From: Manihot esculenta
Taxonomy: Eukaryota; Streptophyta; Magnoliopsida; Malpighiales; Euphorbiaceae
Assembly: GCF_001659605.2 (NCBI RefSeq)
Contig: NC_035170.2
Coordinates: forward strand, 30,980,020-31,044,019
Length of the DNA stretch: 64,000 nucleotides
Reading direction: 5' to 3'
Shown here: piece after piece, positions 43,680 through 57,300 of the stretch
Layout of the letters: the number at the start of each line of letters is the position of its first letter
How positions within the stretch are numbered: position 1 is the stretch's first letter
Position numbers and translations under genes: made by a program
Notes under the pieces: generated by a model
Database searches by the model: none
Told to the model about the DNA's origin: nothing
What the model saw: only the letters and a program-made list of their open reading frames with translations

Positions 43680-45972
43680 TGTAACAGCCCGAAAATCTTG
43701 ACCGTTACCGGCGCTAGGATCCAGGTCGACATAAGGCCGCCGGGACCCGTAGCAAGCCTGACATACATCTTGTACCTGTCAAATCCCGCACATGATCAAC
43801 AACATACATAAAATTTAAAAAAAAAAACTTTTCTTTTCCAATACATCAACCAAACTCAACCTGTGCATAAACATGAACATAACATTGACCCCTCCGTGGG
43901 ATCTCATCATTTCCTCAAAGGGTAAAATAACCTGTGTTGAGTTGGTTTACCTAAACATCGTAAAAATCTTGAGATCATGTATTAAAAAGGGATAACAATA
44001 CCCATAGAGTCAAGCACAACCTCTAATCCTCAATATCATTACACATTACATGACTATACATAACCTTACATCATATTACAATTTTATCATGTCCACAATC
44101 TATCTATTACAACATATGACTTTACTCTTCTTGACTCCTCTGTCTAGCCCGTACCTGCAACCCTGGGGAATTAGGGGAAAGGGGTGAGCTACAAGAGCCC
44201 AGTGAGCAGAATAATAAAAACATATATTATAATTTCATGCTATCATGGAATGCAACACAACACAAACAAGTCACATCAAGGATGGTGTTGTCACCATTAG
44301 TCCTCTACAAGGTCCAACTGTGCCGGGACGTAGAATGGGTCAACCGGACTTTCCCTTGATCATAACATATCATAACATGGTCCAACTGTGCCAGGGACGT
44401 AGAATGGGTACAACCTGGACTTTCTCTTACATCGTGCCAGGGACGTAGAATGGGTACAACCTGGACTTCAACACCATACCATATCATACTGTATCATATC
44501 TCATCATATCATATCGGGGACTAAGGATCACCCAACATCCACCCGCATCATCAACAATTTATGCAATGCAACATATTCGTGATTTCTAATGCATACAACC
44601 TAGAATATCACATAGTATTTATGATGCATGGACATGCTCAAAAACTTATATTTCTTTAATTTAAAACTTAGGAGTTTATCCTACTCACCTCTGGCTGAAG
44701 CTCTAAAGACTCTGAAGCAGCTATCTCACTGCTGAGGTCCTCGGTTCCTCAGGTCCGAACCTACACAGGTGGACTCAAATGAGGGACCAAACATCCATAT
44801 ACATAACTCTAATATATATCCCCAAAAACCCCCTACAACATTATGAAAACATCACATAAAAATATGCATGAAATGGCTGAACAGGGCACTTTCGGCGGCA
44901 CCTTCGGCGGCCGAAAGTCCTGGACAGAACCGAAAGTCAGGCACTTTCGGCGGCACCTTCGGCGGCCGAAAGTCCCAGACAGAGACGAAAGTCTCTTTTC
45001 GGGGGCAACTTCGGCAGCCGAAAGCTGCCTCCACAAAGGGGGTTCGGCGGCCGAAACTCCCTTCGGCTGCCGAACCTGGTTTCTCCCAAATGGGCAGAAA
45101 CTTGGTTCAAACGAACCTCTTGCCTCCCAAAGCCTCAAATCATGCATAAACTAGTTTTACAACATGCATACTTCACATTCATTATACCTAGGGGTCTCAA
45201 ACTAGCATTTACCCCAACTACAACATTCCAAACACACAAAAACCAACATACATTGCTCAAAGTTCATCAAAAACCCATAAACTCAACCTAAGCTTACTCA
45301 TGCATTCTACCCCATAGTTCTTGCATAAAACTTACTTAAAATACATAATGAGCTCAAGATCGGCTCTTACCTCTTGAAGATCGAGAGGAAAACAACCTTA
45401 GCTCGGAAATGGGGGAGATTGAGTTCTTGAACCCCAAAGCTCCAAAAACTTTGCTCAAAAGCTCAAATCTTCAAAATAAAGTTAAAATAAGTGAAAACCT
45501 TGAAAGATCTAAGGGAAAACACTCTAGATCGAGGGAGGAGCGGCGGAGACTCACCTTGGCCGACAACGGGAAAGAAAAAAAGCTCGCCCGTGCGGACCTA
45601 AGGGACCCTTTTATAGTGGCTGGCCAGGCCACGTTCGGGGGCCGAAAATGCCTCCGCATGCATGCAATGTTCGGCGGCCGAACTTGAGCTTCGGCGGCCG
45701 AAACTGGACTTCCCTCACTCATGCTTTCAGGGGCCTAACGTGCCTCCTAATCACATGCATGTTCGGTGGCCGAACTTGGCTTTCGGCGGCCGAACCTGAG
45801 TTTTCCTCTAAAAACTTTTCATGCAAAAACTCATTTTTATTTCATACTTAAAACAATTAAAAACATGAAAACATTTTATAAAAACATGTTGTTACCCTTC
45901 TAGAGATTTCCGACATCCGAGATTCCACCGGACGGTAGGAATTTCGATACCAGAGTCTAGCCGGGTATTACA
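43680..45972 (-). repeat. Element G: 5' LTR
   Basis: 2293 bp. Palindrome clusters at 44889-45076 and 45632-45793, TATA box 45608-45615 (minus), and the same tandem gacgtagaatgggt cassette at about 44320-44470. Confidence 0.93.
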
Positions 45973-45977
45973 ACAAG

Positions 45978-46104
45978 CCTGGCTCATTCAACCTTCAAGG
46001 CTGGGCTCGACCAAGCTTCCCTCTCAGGCTTAGCGTCCGGCCCAACTTTCGGCCCAGCCCACGATTCAGAATGATACTCGCCAGACAGCCTGGCAGATCC
46101 GCTC
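45978..46104 (+). repeat. Element D: 3' LTR, second part
   Basis: Resumes the D LTR (cctggctcattcaaccttc) after element G and matches 19894-20019. It is cut at 46104 by element C after gatccgctc; the remainder would lie beyond C, outside the window. Confidence 0.9.
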
Positions 46105-48373
46105 TGTAACAGCCCGAAAATCCGGACCGCTATCGGCGCTAGAATCCAGGTCGGCGTAAGGCCGCCGGGACCCGTAGCACGCCTGACATGTAACATGTAA
46201 ACCTGTAAATCCCACACATGATCAAACAAACTCAAAAGAATCTGTAAACATACTCATATATCAACCAAGCTCAACCTGTTCATTACATAATCATAAACAT
46301 AAACCACCACTGGAGCCCTCATCAAATGCTCCAATGGGGTAACTCATCATACATTGAGCTTGGACTATCATGGACATCATAAACGTATCTATAAATCATG
46401 TATCAAAAGGGATAACAATACTCATAGGGTCAAGCACAACTATAACCTCAATATACCTCATTACATAACATACTGTAATCTCTTACATTACATCATAGTA
46501 CAATTGTCATGTCCACAATCTAGCTATTACATAATCATATACTTCAAACTCTAGCTAACCTCCTGGTCTACCCTGTACCTGCACATCTGGGGTTAGGGGA
46601 GAGGGGTGAGCTACAAAGCCCAGTGAGCAGAATAGAGAAAACATATATTAAAATTTCATGCTTTCATGAAATGCAACACATCACAAACAAATCACATAAG
46701 GATGGTATTGTCACCTCTAGTCCTCTACATTCCAAAGTGCCGGGACGTAGAATGCGTACAACCGGACTTTCTCTTACATAACATACATAACATTCCAATA
46801 TGCCAGGGACGTAGAATGGGTACAACCTGGTCTTTCTCTTACTCTGGCCGGGACGTAGAATGGGTACAACCGGCAATCATACCATAACATGTCTCATCAT
46901 AACATATCAAGGACTAAAGGATCATTCAATATCCATCCACAACATCATCAAATATGCAATGCAACATATTCGTGAATACTAATGCAAACAACCTATTATA
47001 TCTCATGACATTCATGATGCATGGATCATGCTCAAAAATTCATATTTCATTAATTTTAAAACTTAAGGTTTATTCCACTCACCTCTGGCTAGCTCTGACA
47101 ATACTCTGTAGCAGCTGACTCACTGCTGGGGTACTCGGTTCCTCGGGTCTGAACCTATACAGGTGGACTCAAATGAGGGACCTAACATACATGAACATAA
47201 CTCTAAACTACTCCCCAAAAGCCCCCTAAAACATCATGAAACAAGCACATAAAAACATGCAAGAAATGGCTGAACAGGGCACTTTCGGCGGCACTTTCGG
47301 CGGCACCTTCGACGGCCGAAAGTCCCAGACAGATCCGAAAGTCAGGCACTTTCGGCGGCACCTTCGGCGGCTGAAAGTCCCAGACAGATCCGAAAGTCCT
47401 CTTTCGGGGGCAAGCTTCGGCAGCCGAATGCTGCCTCCACAAGGGGGTTCGGCGGCCGAAAGTTCCTTCGGCTGCCGAACCTGGTTTCTCCCAAATGGGC
47501 AGAAACTTGGCTCAAACGAACCTCTTGCCTCCCAAAACCTCAAATCATGCATAAACTTGTTCTAAAACATGCATACATATCATACATCACACCTAGGGGT
47601 CTCAAACTATCATATACCCTAACTACAACACTTCAAACACACATAAACAACATACATTGTCCATAAATCACATAAAACCTAACATAGCTCAACTAACGAA
47701 AACATGCATTTTTACCCCATAAAACAACTTAAAACTTATTTAAAGCATACATTGAGCTTAAGATCGGCTCTTACCTCTTGAAGATCGAGAGAGAGAGACG
47801 ACCAAAACTCGGAGATCCAAGCAAATGAGCTCCTGAGTTTCCAAAGCTCCAAAACTTGTCTTAAATGCTCAAAACTTGCAATGTGAGGTTAAAACTCAAG
47901 AAAAATGGAGGAGATTTGGAGAAAGAACACAAGATTTGGGGAGAGGGAGGTCGGAAGCTAGCTGTGGCCGAAAATGGGAGAAAGCTCGCCCATTTCGGCT
48001 AAGTGCCCCTTTTATAGGTGGGTGGCCAGGCCACGTTCGGGGGCCGAAAGTGCCTCCGCATGCATGCCATGTTCGGCGGCCGAACTTGAGTTTCGGCAGC
48101 CGAACCTGGACTTCCCTCACTCATGCTTTCGAGGGCCTAACGTGCCTCCAAAACGCATGCATGTTCGGCGGCCGAACTTGACTTTCGGCGGCCGAACCTG
48201 GGTTTTCCTCCAAAGACTTTTCATGCAAAAACTCATTTAATTTCATACTTAAAACCATTAAAATACATGAAAACATTTCATAAAACATGCATTTACCCTT
48301 CTAGAGGTTTCCGACATCCCAAATTCCACCGGACGGTAGGAATTCCGGTACCGGAGTCTAGCCGGGTATTACA
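46105..48373 (-). repeat. Element C: 3' LTR
   Basis: 2269 bp, same family as G. Palindrome clusters at 47280-47482 and 48033-48200, TATA box at 48009-48016 (minus), and the gacgtagaatg cassette in three diverged units at about 46738-46875. Confidence 0.92.
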
Positions 48374-48409
48374 TTCTCCCCCCTTAAGAACATTCGTCCC
48401 CGAATGTTC
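48374..48409 (-). promoter_or_regulatory. Polypurine tract and hairpin of C
   Basis: Sense strand TTAAGGGGGGAGAA beside the LTR, then a hairpin with 9-bp arms at 48388-48396 and 48401-48409 and loop GGGA (sense). Confidence 0.8.
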
Positions 48410-48473
48410 CTCAACTAGTACATGCATAGCAAAACAACATAACATACATACATAAACATGTAAAGATCTAACC

Positions 48474-51400
48474 TTAAAAGAGATGGGGATATTGCTGGAG
48501 CATGGACTCCCGTGTCTCCCAAGTGCACTCCTCAATGTTGTGGTGATTCCAAAGGACTTTCACCATCGGGATTTCCTTGTTCCTCAACTTTCTGATCTGA
48601 GTGTCAAGAATCCGCACTGGCTGCTCTACATATGTGAGATCCTCTTGGATCTCTACTTCAGGCTCACTAAGAACCTTGCTCGGATCTGACACAAACTTCC
48701 TCAACATGGAAACATGGAAAACCGGATGGATTCTTTGCATTGAAGCAGGTAAATCCAGCTTGTACGACACATTCCCAACCCTTTGCAAGATCTCGAAGGG
48801 TCTGATGTATCGTGGAGCTAGCTTACCTTTCTTCCCGAACCGAACCACCCCTTTCATTGGAGACACTTTGAGCAATACTAGATCCCCCTCCTGAAACTCT
48901 ACCTGTTTCCTGCGGATGTCTGCATAACTCTTCTGCCTGCTTGTAGCAGTCTTGATTCTTTCTCTAATGATGGGTACCACCCTGCTGGTGATCTCTACTA
49001 GCTCAGGCCCTGCCAAGGCCTTTTCTCCAACCTCTTCCCAACAGATGGGTGACCTGCACTTTCTCCCATATAAAGCTTCGTATGGAGCCATCCTGATGCT
49101 AGCATGATAGCTGTTATTGTAGGCGAACTCCACCAAGGGTAGATGTTGCCTCCAAGAACCGCCAAAATCCAGCACACACATTCTGAGCATGTCCTCTATT
49201 GTCTGGATGGTCCTCTCCGACTGTCCGTCCGTCTGTGGATGGAAAGCCGTGCTAAAATCCAACCTGGTACCCATAGCGTTCTGCAAACTCCGCCAAAACC
49301 TGGAGGTGAACTGGGGCCCTCTATCTGACACTATAGATACCGGGACCCCATGCAGTCTGACAACTTCATCCACATAAACCTGCGCTAACTTATCCACAGA
49401 GTAGTTGCTCCTAACAGGGATGAAGTGAGCAGATTTAGTGAGTCTGTCCACAATCACCCATATAGAGTCTAGTCTGTTGGACGCTGCTGGTAACCCCACC
49501 ACGAAGTCCATAGCTATATTCTCCCATTTTCACTCTGGAATCGGCAGTGGGTTCAACATTCCAGCCAGCTTCTGATGTTCCAGCTTCACCCTCTGACACA
49601 CTTCGCAGGCTGACACGAACTGTGCCACTTCCCTCTTCATAGCTGGCCACCAATACACTCTCTTTAGATCCTGATACATCTTGGTGGCTCCTGGGTGAAC
49701 ACTGTACTTGGCATTATGAGCCTCTCTCATAATGTCTCCCTTTAGCCCTATGTCATCTGGTACACATAGTCTGCTCCCATAGCGGAGGATCCCCTTACTG
49801 TCGAATCTGAACTCACTATCTTTGCCTGACTGAACAGTCCTGGCAATCTTCACTAACTCTGGGTTCTCATGCTATTTCTGAGCCACCTGCTCCAGAAACA
49901 CGGGTGCCACTCTCATCTGTGCAATCAAAGCACCTGTGCCAGACAACTCCAACTGTAGACCTTCATTCATAAGCTTGTAAAACTCCTTCACTACCGGTCT
50001 CCTCTCTGCCGTGATGTGGGATAGACTGCCAAGTGATTTCCGGCTTAAGGCGTCAGCCACTACATTAGCCTTACCCGGATGGTACTGAATCTTGCAATCA
50101 TAGTCACTTAACAGTTCTACCCATCTCCTCTGTCTCAAATTCAGCTCTCTCTGGCTCAAGATGTGCTGCAGGTTCTTATGATCTGTAAAGATCTCACATT
50201 TTACCCCATAGAGGTAGTGCCTCCACATCTTGAGTGCAAAGATAACCGCTGCCATCTCAAGATCGTGTGTGGGGTAATTCAACTCATGCCTCTTCAGCTG
50301 TCTAGAAGCATAAGCGATCACCCTTCCATTCTGCATCAACACACAACCCAAGCCTACTCTGGATGCATCACAGAACACTGTGAAATCCTCATTGCTAGTC
50401 GGCAGAGCTAACACTGGTGCTGAAGTCAACCTCTTCTTGAGCTTCTCAAAGCTTTCTTCACACTGATCGGTCCACTCGAACCTCTGATTCTTTCTGGTCA
50501 ATCTGGTTAGAGGAGCTGCAATCTTTGAGAAGTCCTGAACGAACCTCCTGTAATAACCAGCTAAACCCAAGAAACTTCTGATCTCTGTCACTGAGGTGGG
50601 TCTCGGCCAGTTAGTTACAGCCTCTATCTTCTTGGGGTCTACTTCAATTCCGTTCTCTGACACTACATGCCCCAAGAATGAGATGCTCCTCAACCAGAAC
50701 TCACACTTGGAGAACTTGGCATACAAGCCATGTTCCCTCAAGGTCTGCAGAACTATCCTCAGATGATGGGCATGCTCCTCTGCATTCCTGGAATACACTA
50801 AGATATCATCTATGAAGACAATAACAAAGTGATCCAGGTACTATCTAAACACTCTGTTCATGAGGTCCATGAATGCTGCAGGGGCGTTGGTTAACCCGAA
50901 CGGCATTACCAGGAACTCATAGTGCCCATATCTGGTCCTGAAAGCTGTCTTTGGTACATCCTCTTCTCTGATTCTCAGCTGATGGTACCCAGATCTCAGA
51001 TCTATTTTGGAGAAACAACCCGCTCCTGCTAGCTGGTCGAATAGATCGTCGATCCTTGGCAATGGGTACTTGTTCTTGGTAGTGACCTTGTTCAACTGCC
51101 TGTAGTCGATACAAAGTCTGAGGGATCCATCCTTCTTTTTCACAAAAAGCACTGGAGCACCCCAGGGTGAGGTACTCGGTCGGATGAAGCCCTTATCTAC
51201 CAGATCTTGCAACTGTTCTTTCAACTCTTTCAACTCAGCTGGTGCCATCCTGTAGGGAGGGATAGAGATCGGTCTGGTTCCAGGCATCAATTCTATCTCG
51301 AACTCTATCTCCCTAGCAGGTGGTAAACCTGGCAGCTCGTCTGGGAAAACATCTAAGAACTCTCTGACCACTGGCACTGAGGCGGGCTCTCTAACCTGAC

Positions 51401-51912
51401 TGTCTAGCTCTCTCACATGAGCCAAAAACCCCTGACATCCCCTCCTAAGCAACCTACGAGCCTGAAGAGCTGATATCAGACCTCTAGGTGTACCCCTTTT
51501 GTCTCCTCTGAAGACGATCTCTGACCTGTCTTAACATCTGAACTTAACTACCTTGTCCCTGCAGTCCAAGGTAGCACCATGGGTAGATAGCCAATCCATC
51601 CCTAGAATGACGTCAAAGTCTGTCAAATCTAGAACCACAAGGTCGGCGGACAAGCATCTTCTGTCTACAAAAACTGGACTACACTGGCAGACTGACTCTG
51701 CAACTGACGGGTCACACTTGGGTCCACTGACCCATAGGGGACACTCTAACTCAGAGACCATCAACCCTAACCTCTGAACAGCTCTCGGTGCAATAAAAGA
51801 ATGAGATGCACCCGGGTCCATTAATGCATACACATCAGAACATCCAATGATGAGATTACATGACACCACGGTGTTAGATGTGTTAGCCTCCTGCTGTGTC
51901 ATGGTGAAGATC
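48474..51912 (-). pseudogene. Element C: pol with several stop codons
   Basis: Protease (MDPGASHSF), reverse transcriptase (FVIVFIDD split just upstream by a stop), RNase H ([10 protein letters not shown]), integrase ([21 protein letters not shown]) and the chromodomain-like tail are all present in order. Stops compared with B and G: TAA at 51531-51533; TAG at 50841-50843 (glutamine in G); TAG at 49872-49874 (glutamine); TGA at 49530-49532 (tryptophan). The tryptophan codon mutated in A and G is intact here. Four of the stops in C (three in pol and one in gag) are single C-to-T or G-to-A changes. The frame is interrupted at 51912, near the start of protease, by element B with duplication cttgc. 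Confidence 0.9.
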
Positions 51913-51917
51913 CTTGC

Positions 51918-54041
51918 TGTAATACCCGGCTAGAGCCCGGCATAGGAATTCCTGTAGTCCGGTGGAATCTCCGGTGTCGGAAGCATCTAGAAGGGTAATA
52001 TATGAGTTTTCTAAGATGTTTTTATGTTTTTAAATGGTTTAAAGAAGTGAGTTTTTGGAAAGAAAAGCATAAGGGAGAAATGCAAAAGTTCGGCCGCCGA
52101 AGGTCACTTTCGGCCGCCGAACCTTGCATGGTTTAGGGAGCACGTTCGGCTGCCGAAGGTGATCTGGCCAGCCACCTATAAGAGGGCCACAGGTCGGTGA
52201 GAGGAGATATTTTCTCCTTCACCCGCAGCCAAAGGTGAGTCCCAACCCTCTCCAAGTTGACTTTCCTGTTTTTGATGATTTTCACCAAAACTTCCAAGGT
52301 TTTAAGAGTTTATATATGTTTTGAAGGTTTTTAGCAAAAAGAGCTAAGTTTTGAAGCTTGGAGTTTTGGAAGAGGATTTCTCCACATCTCCACGTTAGGA
52401 TTCTCCAACCTTGAGTTCTTTAAGAGGTAAGTGAAGATCCTAAGCTTCTATGATGATTTTTAAAGGTTTTATGAAGTTTGAATGGGTAGTATGCATGTTT
52501 AGATTTTGAGGGGGTTTTGGTGATCTTGAGATGTTCAGCATGTTTAAGTGTTATGTGTTAAGCTTGTTTGGGGTTTTAAGTTAGTTTTAGACCCCTTTGT
52601 GCATATATATGTATATATGCTAGTTGTGAGTAGTTGATATGCATGTTGAGATAAGTTTGGGGGAAGTTTGCATGAAGCAGAGCAAGTCTCTGCCCTGGTG
52701 GCTAAGCCAGGTTCGGCCGCCGAAGTAGAGGTTCAGCCGCCGAACCCCTTGTGGAGGCAGTTTCGGCTGCCAAAGCTTGCTTCCGAAAATTTGGACTTTC
52801 GTCTCTGGAGGCAAGGTTCGGCCGCCGAAAGTGCCGCTGAAGATTGAGTTTCGTCTCTGGACGAGACTTTCAGCTGCCAAAGGTGCCCCCGAAGGATAGA
52901 AAAAGGACTTTCGGCCGCCGAAGATAGAGGGTTCGGCCGCCGAAAGTAGGCGAGTTTCGTCTCTGGACAGGACTTTCGGCCGCCGAACCTGCCGCCGAAA
53001 GTGCCCTGTCCAGCCTTCTTATGCATGTTTTATGTGATAGTTTTAAGGTCTTTTAGAGGGGTTATGGGGAGTTTATAAGAGATGTTTTAGAGTAAGTATG
53101 GTCCCTCATTGTGAGTCCACCTGTGTAGGTTTGGACCAGAGGAACCCAGGAGATCAGCAGAGATAGTTGTTCAGAGTTTGCCCCCAGTCTTTCAGAGGTG
53201 AGTAGAAATGCATTAAACTTTTATTAAACTTATAAAGCACGTTCATGCATCATGATCCTATGTAGTAGGGTGATTGCACTAGTTCACGAATATGATGCAT
53301 TTATTTGAGATGTGAGTTAAGGGATGGACATTGCACGGATTTGATAACCCTACAGCTTATGTATGTACTGAAGTCCCGCGAGCCTTCGGGCCGGGCATAC
53401 CTTATGTATGAACTGAAGTCCCGCGAGCCTTCGGGCCGGGCCGAGTAGAATGGGTTTTTCAATCCTGTCTTTTCCATGTGATGATTACTTGTGATATGAA
53501 GCATTTCATGTGAGCATGTTTTATTCTACTCACTGGGCTTTAGTAGCTCACCCCTCTCCCCTCATCTAAGTTTTGCAGGATTAGTTCTCAGAGTCCAGAA
53601 AAGGGAAGTCACAGAGTACATAGAAGCAAAGGACATATGTAATAGCATAGAGTGGACATGTAAATGTAAAGAGATAGCTATGTAATACAATGTATAGAAG
53701 TGTGCTTGACTAATATCAGAGTTGTACACCTTTAGTTTATACATGATCTTTTTATACAAACATTATGTTTATATGTTTGAAAACCAGGCTTGCCACAGAT
53801 TAGTTTAGCCCGCCTAGAGCAAAGATTAGAGCTCTAGCAGGGGTTTCAGTTCAGAGATAGTGCATGCACAGGCAGAGCCTTGGGAAAGAAAAAGAAATTT
53901 TAAGTTTTTGCAGAAAATGTATGATCATGTATGAGTTTATACAGGTACACAGACAGTATAGCAGGCTTACTACGGGTCCCGGCGGCCTTAAGCCAACCTG
54001 GATCCTAGTGCCGGTGACAGTTCGGTTTCCGGGCTGTTACA
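51918..54041 (+). repeat. Element B: 5' LTR
   Basis: 2124 bp, tgtaatacccggctag to gggctgttaca. It is 45 bp longer than the 3' LTR because cttatgtatg...gggcatac is present twice (53356-53400, 53401-53445). Palindrome clusters at 52088-52160 and 52710-53000. Confidence 0.95.
52177..52184 (+). promoter_or_regulatory. TATA box of B 5' LTR
   Basis: TATAAGAG after ctggccagccacc, about 20 bases beyond the last of three TTCGGCYGCCGAA palindromes. This would be the promoter of the genomic RNA. Confidence 0.6.
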
Positions 54042-54044
54042 GAG

Positions 54045-54056
54045 TGGTATCAGAGC
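54045..54056 (+). promoter_or_regulatory. Primer-binding site of B (initiator tRNA-Met type)
   Basis: tggtatcagagc, three bases after the LTR; complementary to the 3' end of plant initiator tRNA-Met. Leader 54057-54309 has no other feature I can name. Confidence 0.92.
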
Positions 54057-54309
54057 AGTTAGGTTCACATGATCGGACCTATAGAGTAAGATGGGCTCAT
54101 AGGAGTCTAAGTTGGTCAAGCACAATAGGAAACATGTCCACTAGGATAGGATGTTAGTCCTGTCTATATGGTGATGATGTGAAATGCCATGATTCATGCA
54201 TGAGCATTATATGACATGTGATGTATGTTTGAGGTTCATGTGTTTCCACATGGACAATATGTATGCTGATGTGTTATATGTTGTTTTTCAAAAAGTTAAG
54301 AGAGATAAG

Positions 54310-57300
54310 ATGCGAGGAACTCGTCGATCCGCGAGATTGGCTAGAGTCCCACCAGTAAGTGAGAGTACAGCTGCTCGTCCTCCTGCACTGCCAAGGGCAG
54401 GGACGCATAGGTCAAGCAGGGAGGGAACGTCACAAGACCCTAGAAGGTCTTCTGGCGAGAGCAGAAGAAGAGTAGAAAGAGGAAGAAGAACAGAGGAAGT
54501 AAGAGAGGCTGTGGATGCTGACCAGCATAGAGAGGAAAGTATGAATATGGGAAGGTCTGAAGAAGGTATGAGGGAGTCTCAGGGAGGCACACAGGCCTCA
54601 GGGTATGGCTATGCACCCTTCTCACAGGGCCCCGGGTATCCGATGGGAGGTACGTCGGATTACTCCAGTTTTACCCCATATCCACCCTACATGCCTTATA
54701 TGCCCTATCCTTCCTTTTATCCACCATATCATATGTATCCACCTCCACCCTCTCATCCTAGTCCAGCACACCCTGAAACCAGAGCAACAGTACCACCACC
54801 ACCTGAACCAGTAGCCCCTGTTGCTGAAGCACAGCAGCCCAGTTCTTCAGGGGGAAGTAAGGTGAAAATGACAGAGTACTTAAAGTTGGATGCTCCGAAG
54901 TTTAACCCAGGAGATGATCCCTTTGAGTATCTTAGCGCAGTAAGAATGATAGCCAGTGAGTTAGGAGCTGATGATCATAGGGCCATTGAAATGGCAGGGT
55001 TCACAATGAAGTGTAAGAAAGCTAGAGAATGGTTTAAAAACTATGTGGACCCCAAGATAGACAGTATGACATGGGAAGAGTTCGCCAATGAATTTGCTGG
55101 GTGGGCTTTTCCTGATAGTTTCAGAGAGATGAAGATGGTGGAATTTGAACAGTTGAGACAGTCAGAGGGAATGAGTGTAGATGAGTACACTGATAAGTTT
55201 TTGGACTTGTTCCAATATGCGGGCCAAGCATATGACTCTGACAAAAAGAAAGCTAGAAGATATGCTATGAGACTACACCCCAGGTATTCTTCTTTGATCC
55301 TGGCGGCTGATAAAGAGAGTTTTCACTCGATAGTTGATGCAGCAAGGATGATGGAGGCTAGTGCCAATTTTCAAGAGACAGCTAAGAGGCAAGTGGCACA
55401 GTCCTCAGGTTCTAAAGCTCCTGGAGCAGTTTCTTCGGGAGACAGGAAAGGAGAGAAGGGCAAAGGGAAAAAGAGCAGATTTTGGGGCAGAATGAGATCC
55501 AGTTTAGGAATGAGTAGAGGTTCAGGTTCTGGCACTGAGAGACCAGTATGTCCAAACTGTGGAAGACAGCATGGAGGAGTTTGTTTGAAAGGGTCAACAG
55601 CCTGCTACAGATGTGGGCAGGAAGGGCATATGGCAAGGCAGTGTCCTAACACGACCTCTATGGCATCATCACAGCAGATGACTTCTGGGAGTGTGGCACA
55701 GCCAGTCGCTCCAGTTATACCCCAGAGCAGTGGTAGAGGAAGAGGAAGAGGGTTAGCCTCTTCAGCAGGGATGGGTTCCCGAGGTGCAGGTCCGTCAGCC
55801 CCAGCACGGATTTTCACCATGACTCAACAGGAGGCAGACACGTCGAACACCGTGGTGGCAGGTAATCTCATCATTGGGTGTTCTGAGGTGTATGTCTTAA
55901 TGGACCCCGGTGCTTCTCACTCTTTTATTTCTTCTAGAGCCGCAGAGAGATTGGGTTTGATAGTCTCAGAGTTAGAGTGTCCTCTTTGGGTTAGTGGACC
56001 CAGATGTGACCCATCATTGGCAGAGTCAGTCTGTCGGTTCAGTCCAGTATGCATAGAGAGTAGATACCTTCCAGCTGACCTTGTGGTTCTAGAGTTGACT
56101 GATTTTGATGTCATTCTAGGGATGGATTGGTTATCTACATATGATGCTACCTTGAACTGTAGAGACAAGGTAGTCAGTTTTAGAGACCAGGATGGGTCAG
56201 AGTATGTTTTCAGAGGTGATAGGAGGGGGACACCAAAGGGTTTGATATCAGCCCTTCAGGCTCGTAGGTTGTTGAGGAGAGGATGTCAGGGGTTCATAGC
56301 TCATGTGAGAGAGCTAGATCAGCAGGTTAGGGAACCATCCACAGTACCAGTTGTTAGGGAGTTCCCAGATGTGTTTCCAGAAGAACTTCCAGGTTTACCA
56401 CCTGACAGGGAAATAGAGTTTGAGATTGAGTTAGTACCTGGTACCAGACCGATCTCTATTCCTCCCTACAGGATGGCACCAGCAGAGCTAAGAGAGTTAA
56501 AAGAGCAGTTACAGGAGTTGGTAGATAAGGGTTTCATCCGCCCGAGTACCTCACCTTGGGGTGCTCCAGTACTATTTGTCAGAAAGAAGGATGGATCTCT
56601 TAGACTTTGTATTGACTACAGACAGTTGAACAAAGTCACTACCAAGAATAAGTATCCTTTACCCAGGATTGATGATCTATTCGACCAGCTAGCAGAAGCA
56701 GGTTGTTTTTCAAAGATAGATCTGAGATCCGGATACCACCAGTTGAAGATCAGAGAAGAGGATGTACCCAAGACAGCCTTTAGAACCAGATATGGGCATT
56801 ATGAGTTCCTAGTGATGCCGTTTGGGTTGACTAATGCCCCTGCCGCATTCATGGATCTCATGAACAGAGTTTTTAGGGAGTACTTAGATCACTTTGTGAT
56901 CGTCTTCATAGATGATATCCTAGTGTACTCCAAAGATGCAGATGAGCATGCCCAGCATCTGAGAATAGTCTTGCAGACCTTGAGAGAGCATGGCTTGTAT
57001 GCCAAGTTCTCCAAGTGTGAGTTCTGGCTGAGGAGCATTTCCTTTTTGGGGCATGTAGTATCATATGAAGGTATAGCAGTAGACCCCAAGAAGGTAGAGG
57101 CAGTAGCCAACTGGCCTACACCCACTACAGTGACAGAGATCAAGAGTTTTCTGGGTTTGGCAGGCTACTATAGGAGGTTCGTTCAGGACTTCTCGAAGAT
57201 AGCTGCTCCTATGACCAGACTGACCAGGAAGAACCAGAAGTTTGAATGGTCAGAAGCATGTGATGAGAGTTTTGAAGAGCTAAAGAGACGGCTAACTTCA

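Larger units (their letters stand above)
36006..45972 (-). mobile_element. Element G: nearly complete Tekay-like chromovirus
   Basis: 3' LTR 36006-38297, internal 38298-43679, 5' LTR 43680-45972, flanked by target duplication acaag (36001-36005, 45973-45977). The LTRs differ at about 14 positions by eye in 2.29 kb (about 0.6%). The gag and pol frames are complete in extent but broken by one frameshift between gag and protease and one stop codon in integrase. Inserted into the 3' LTR of D. Confidence 0.94.
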
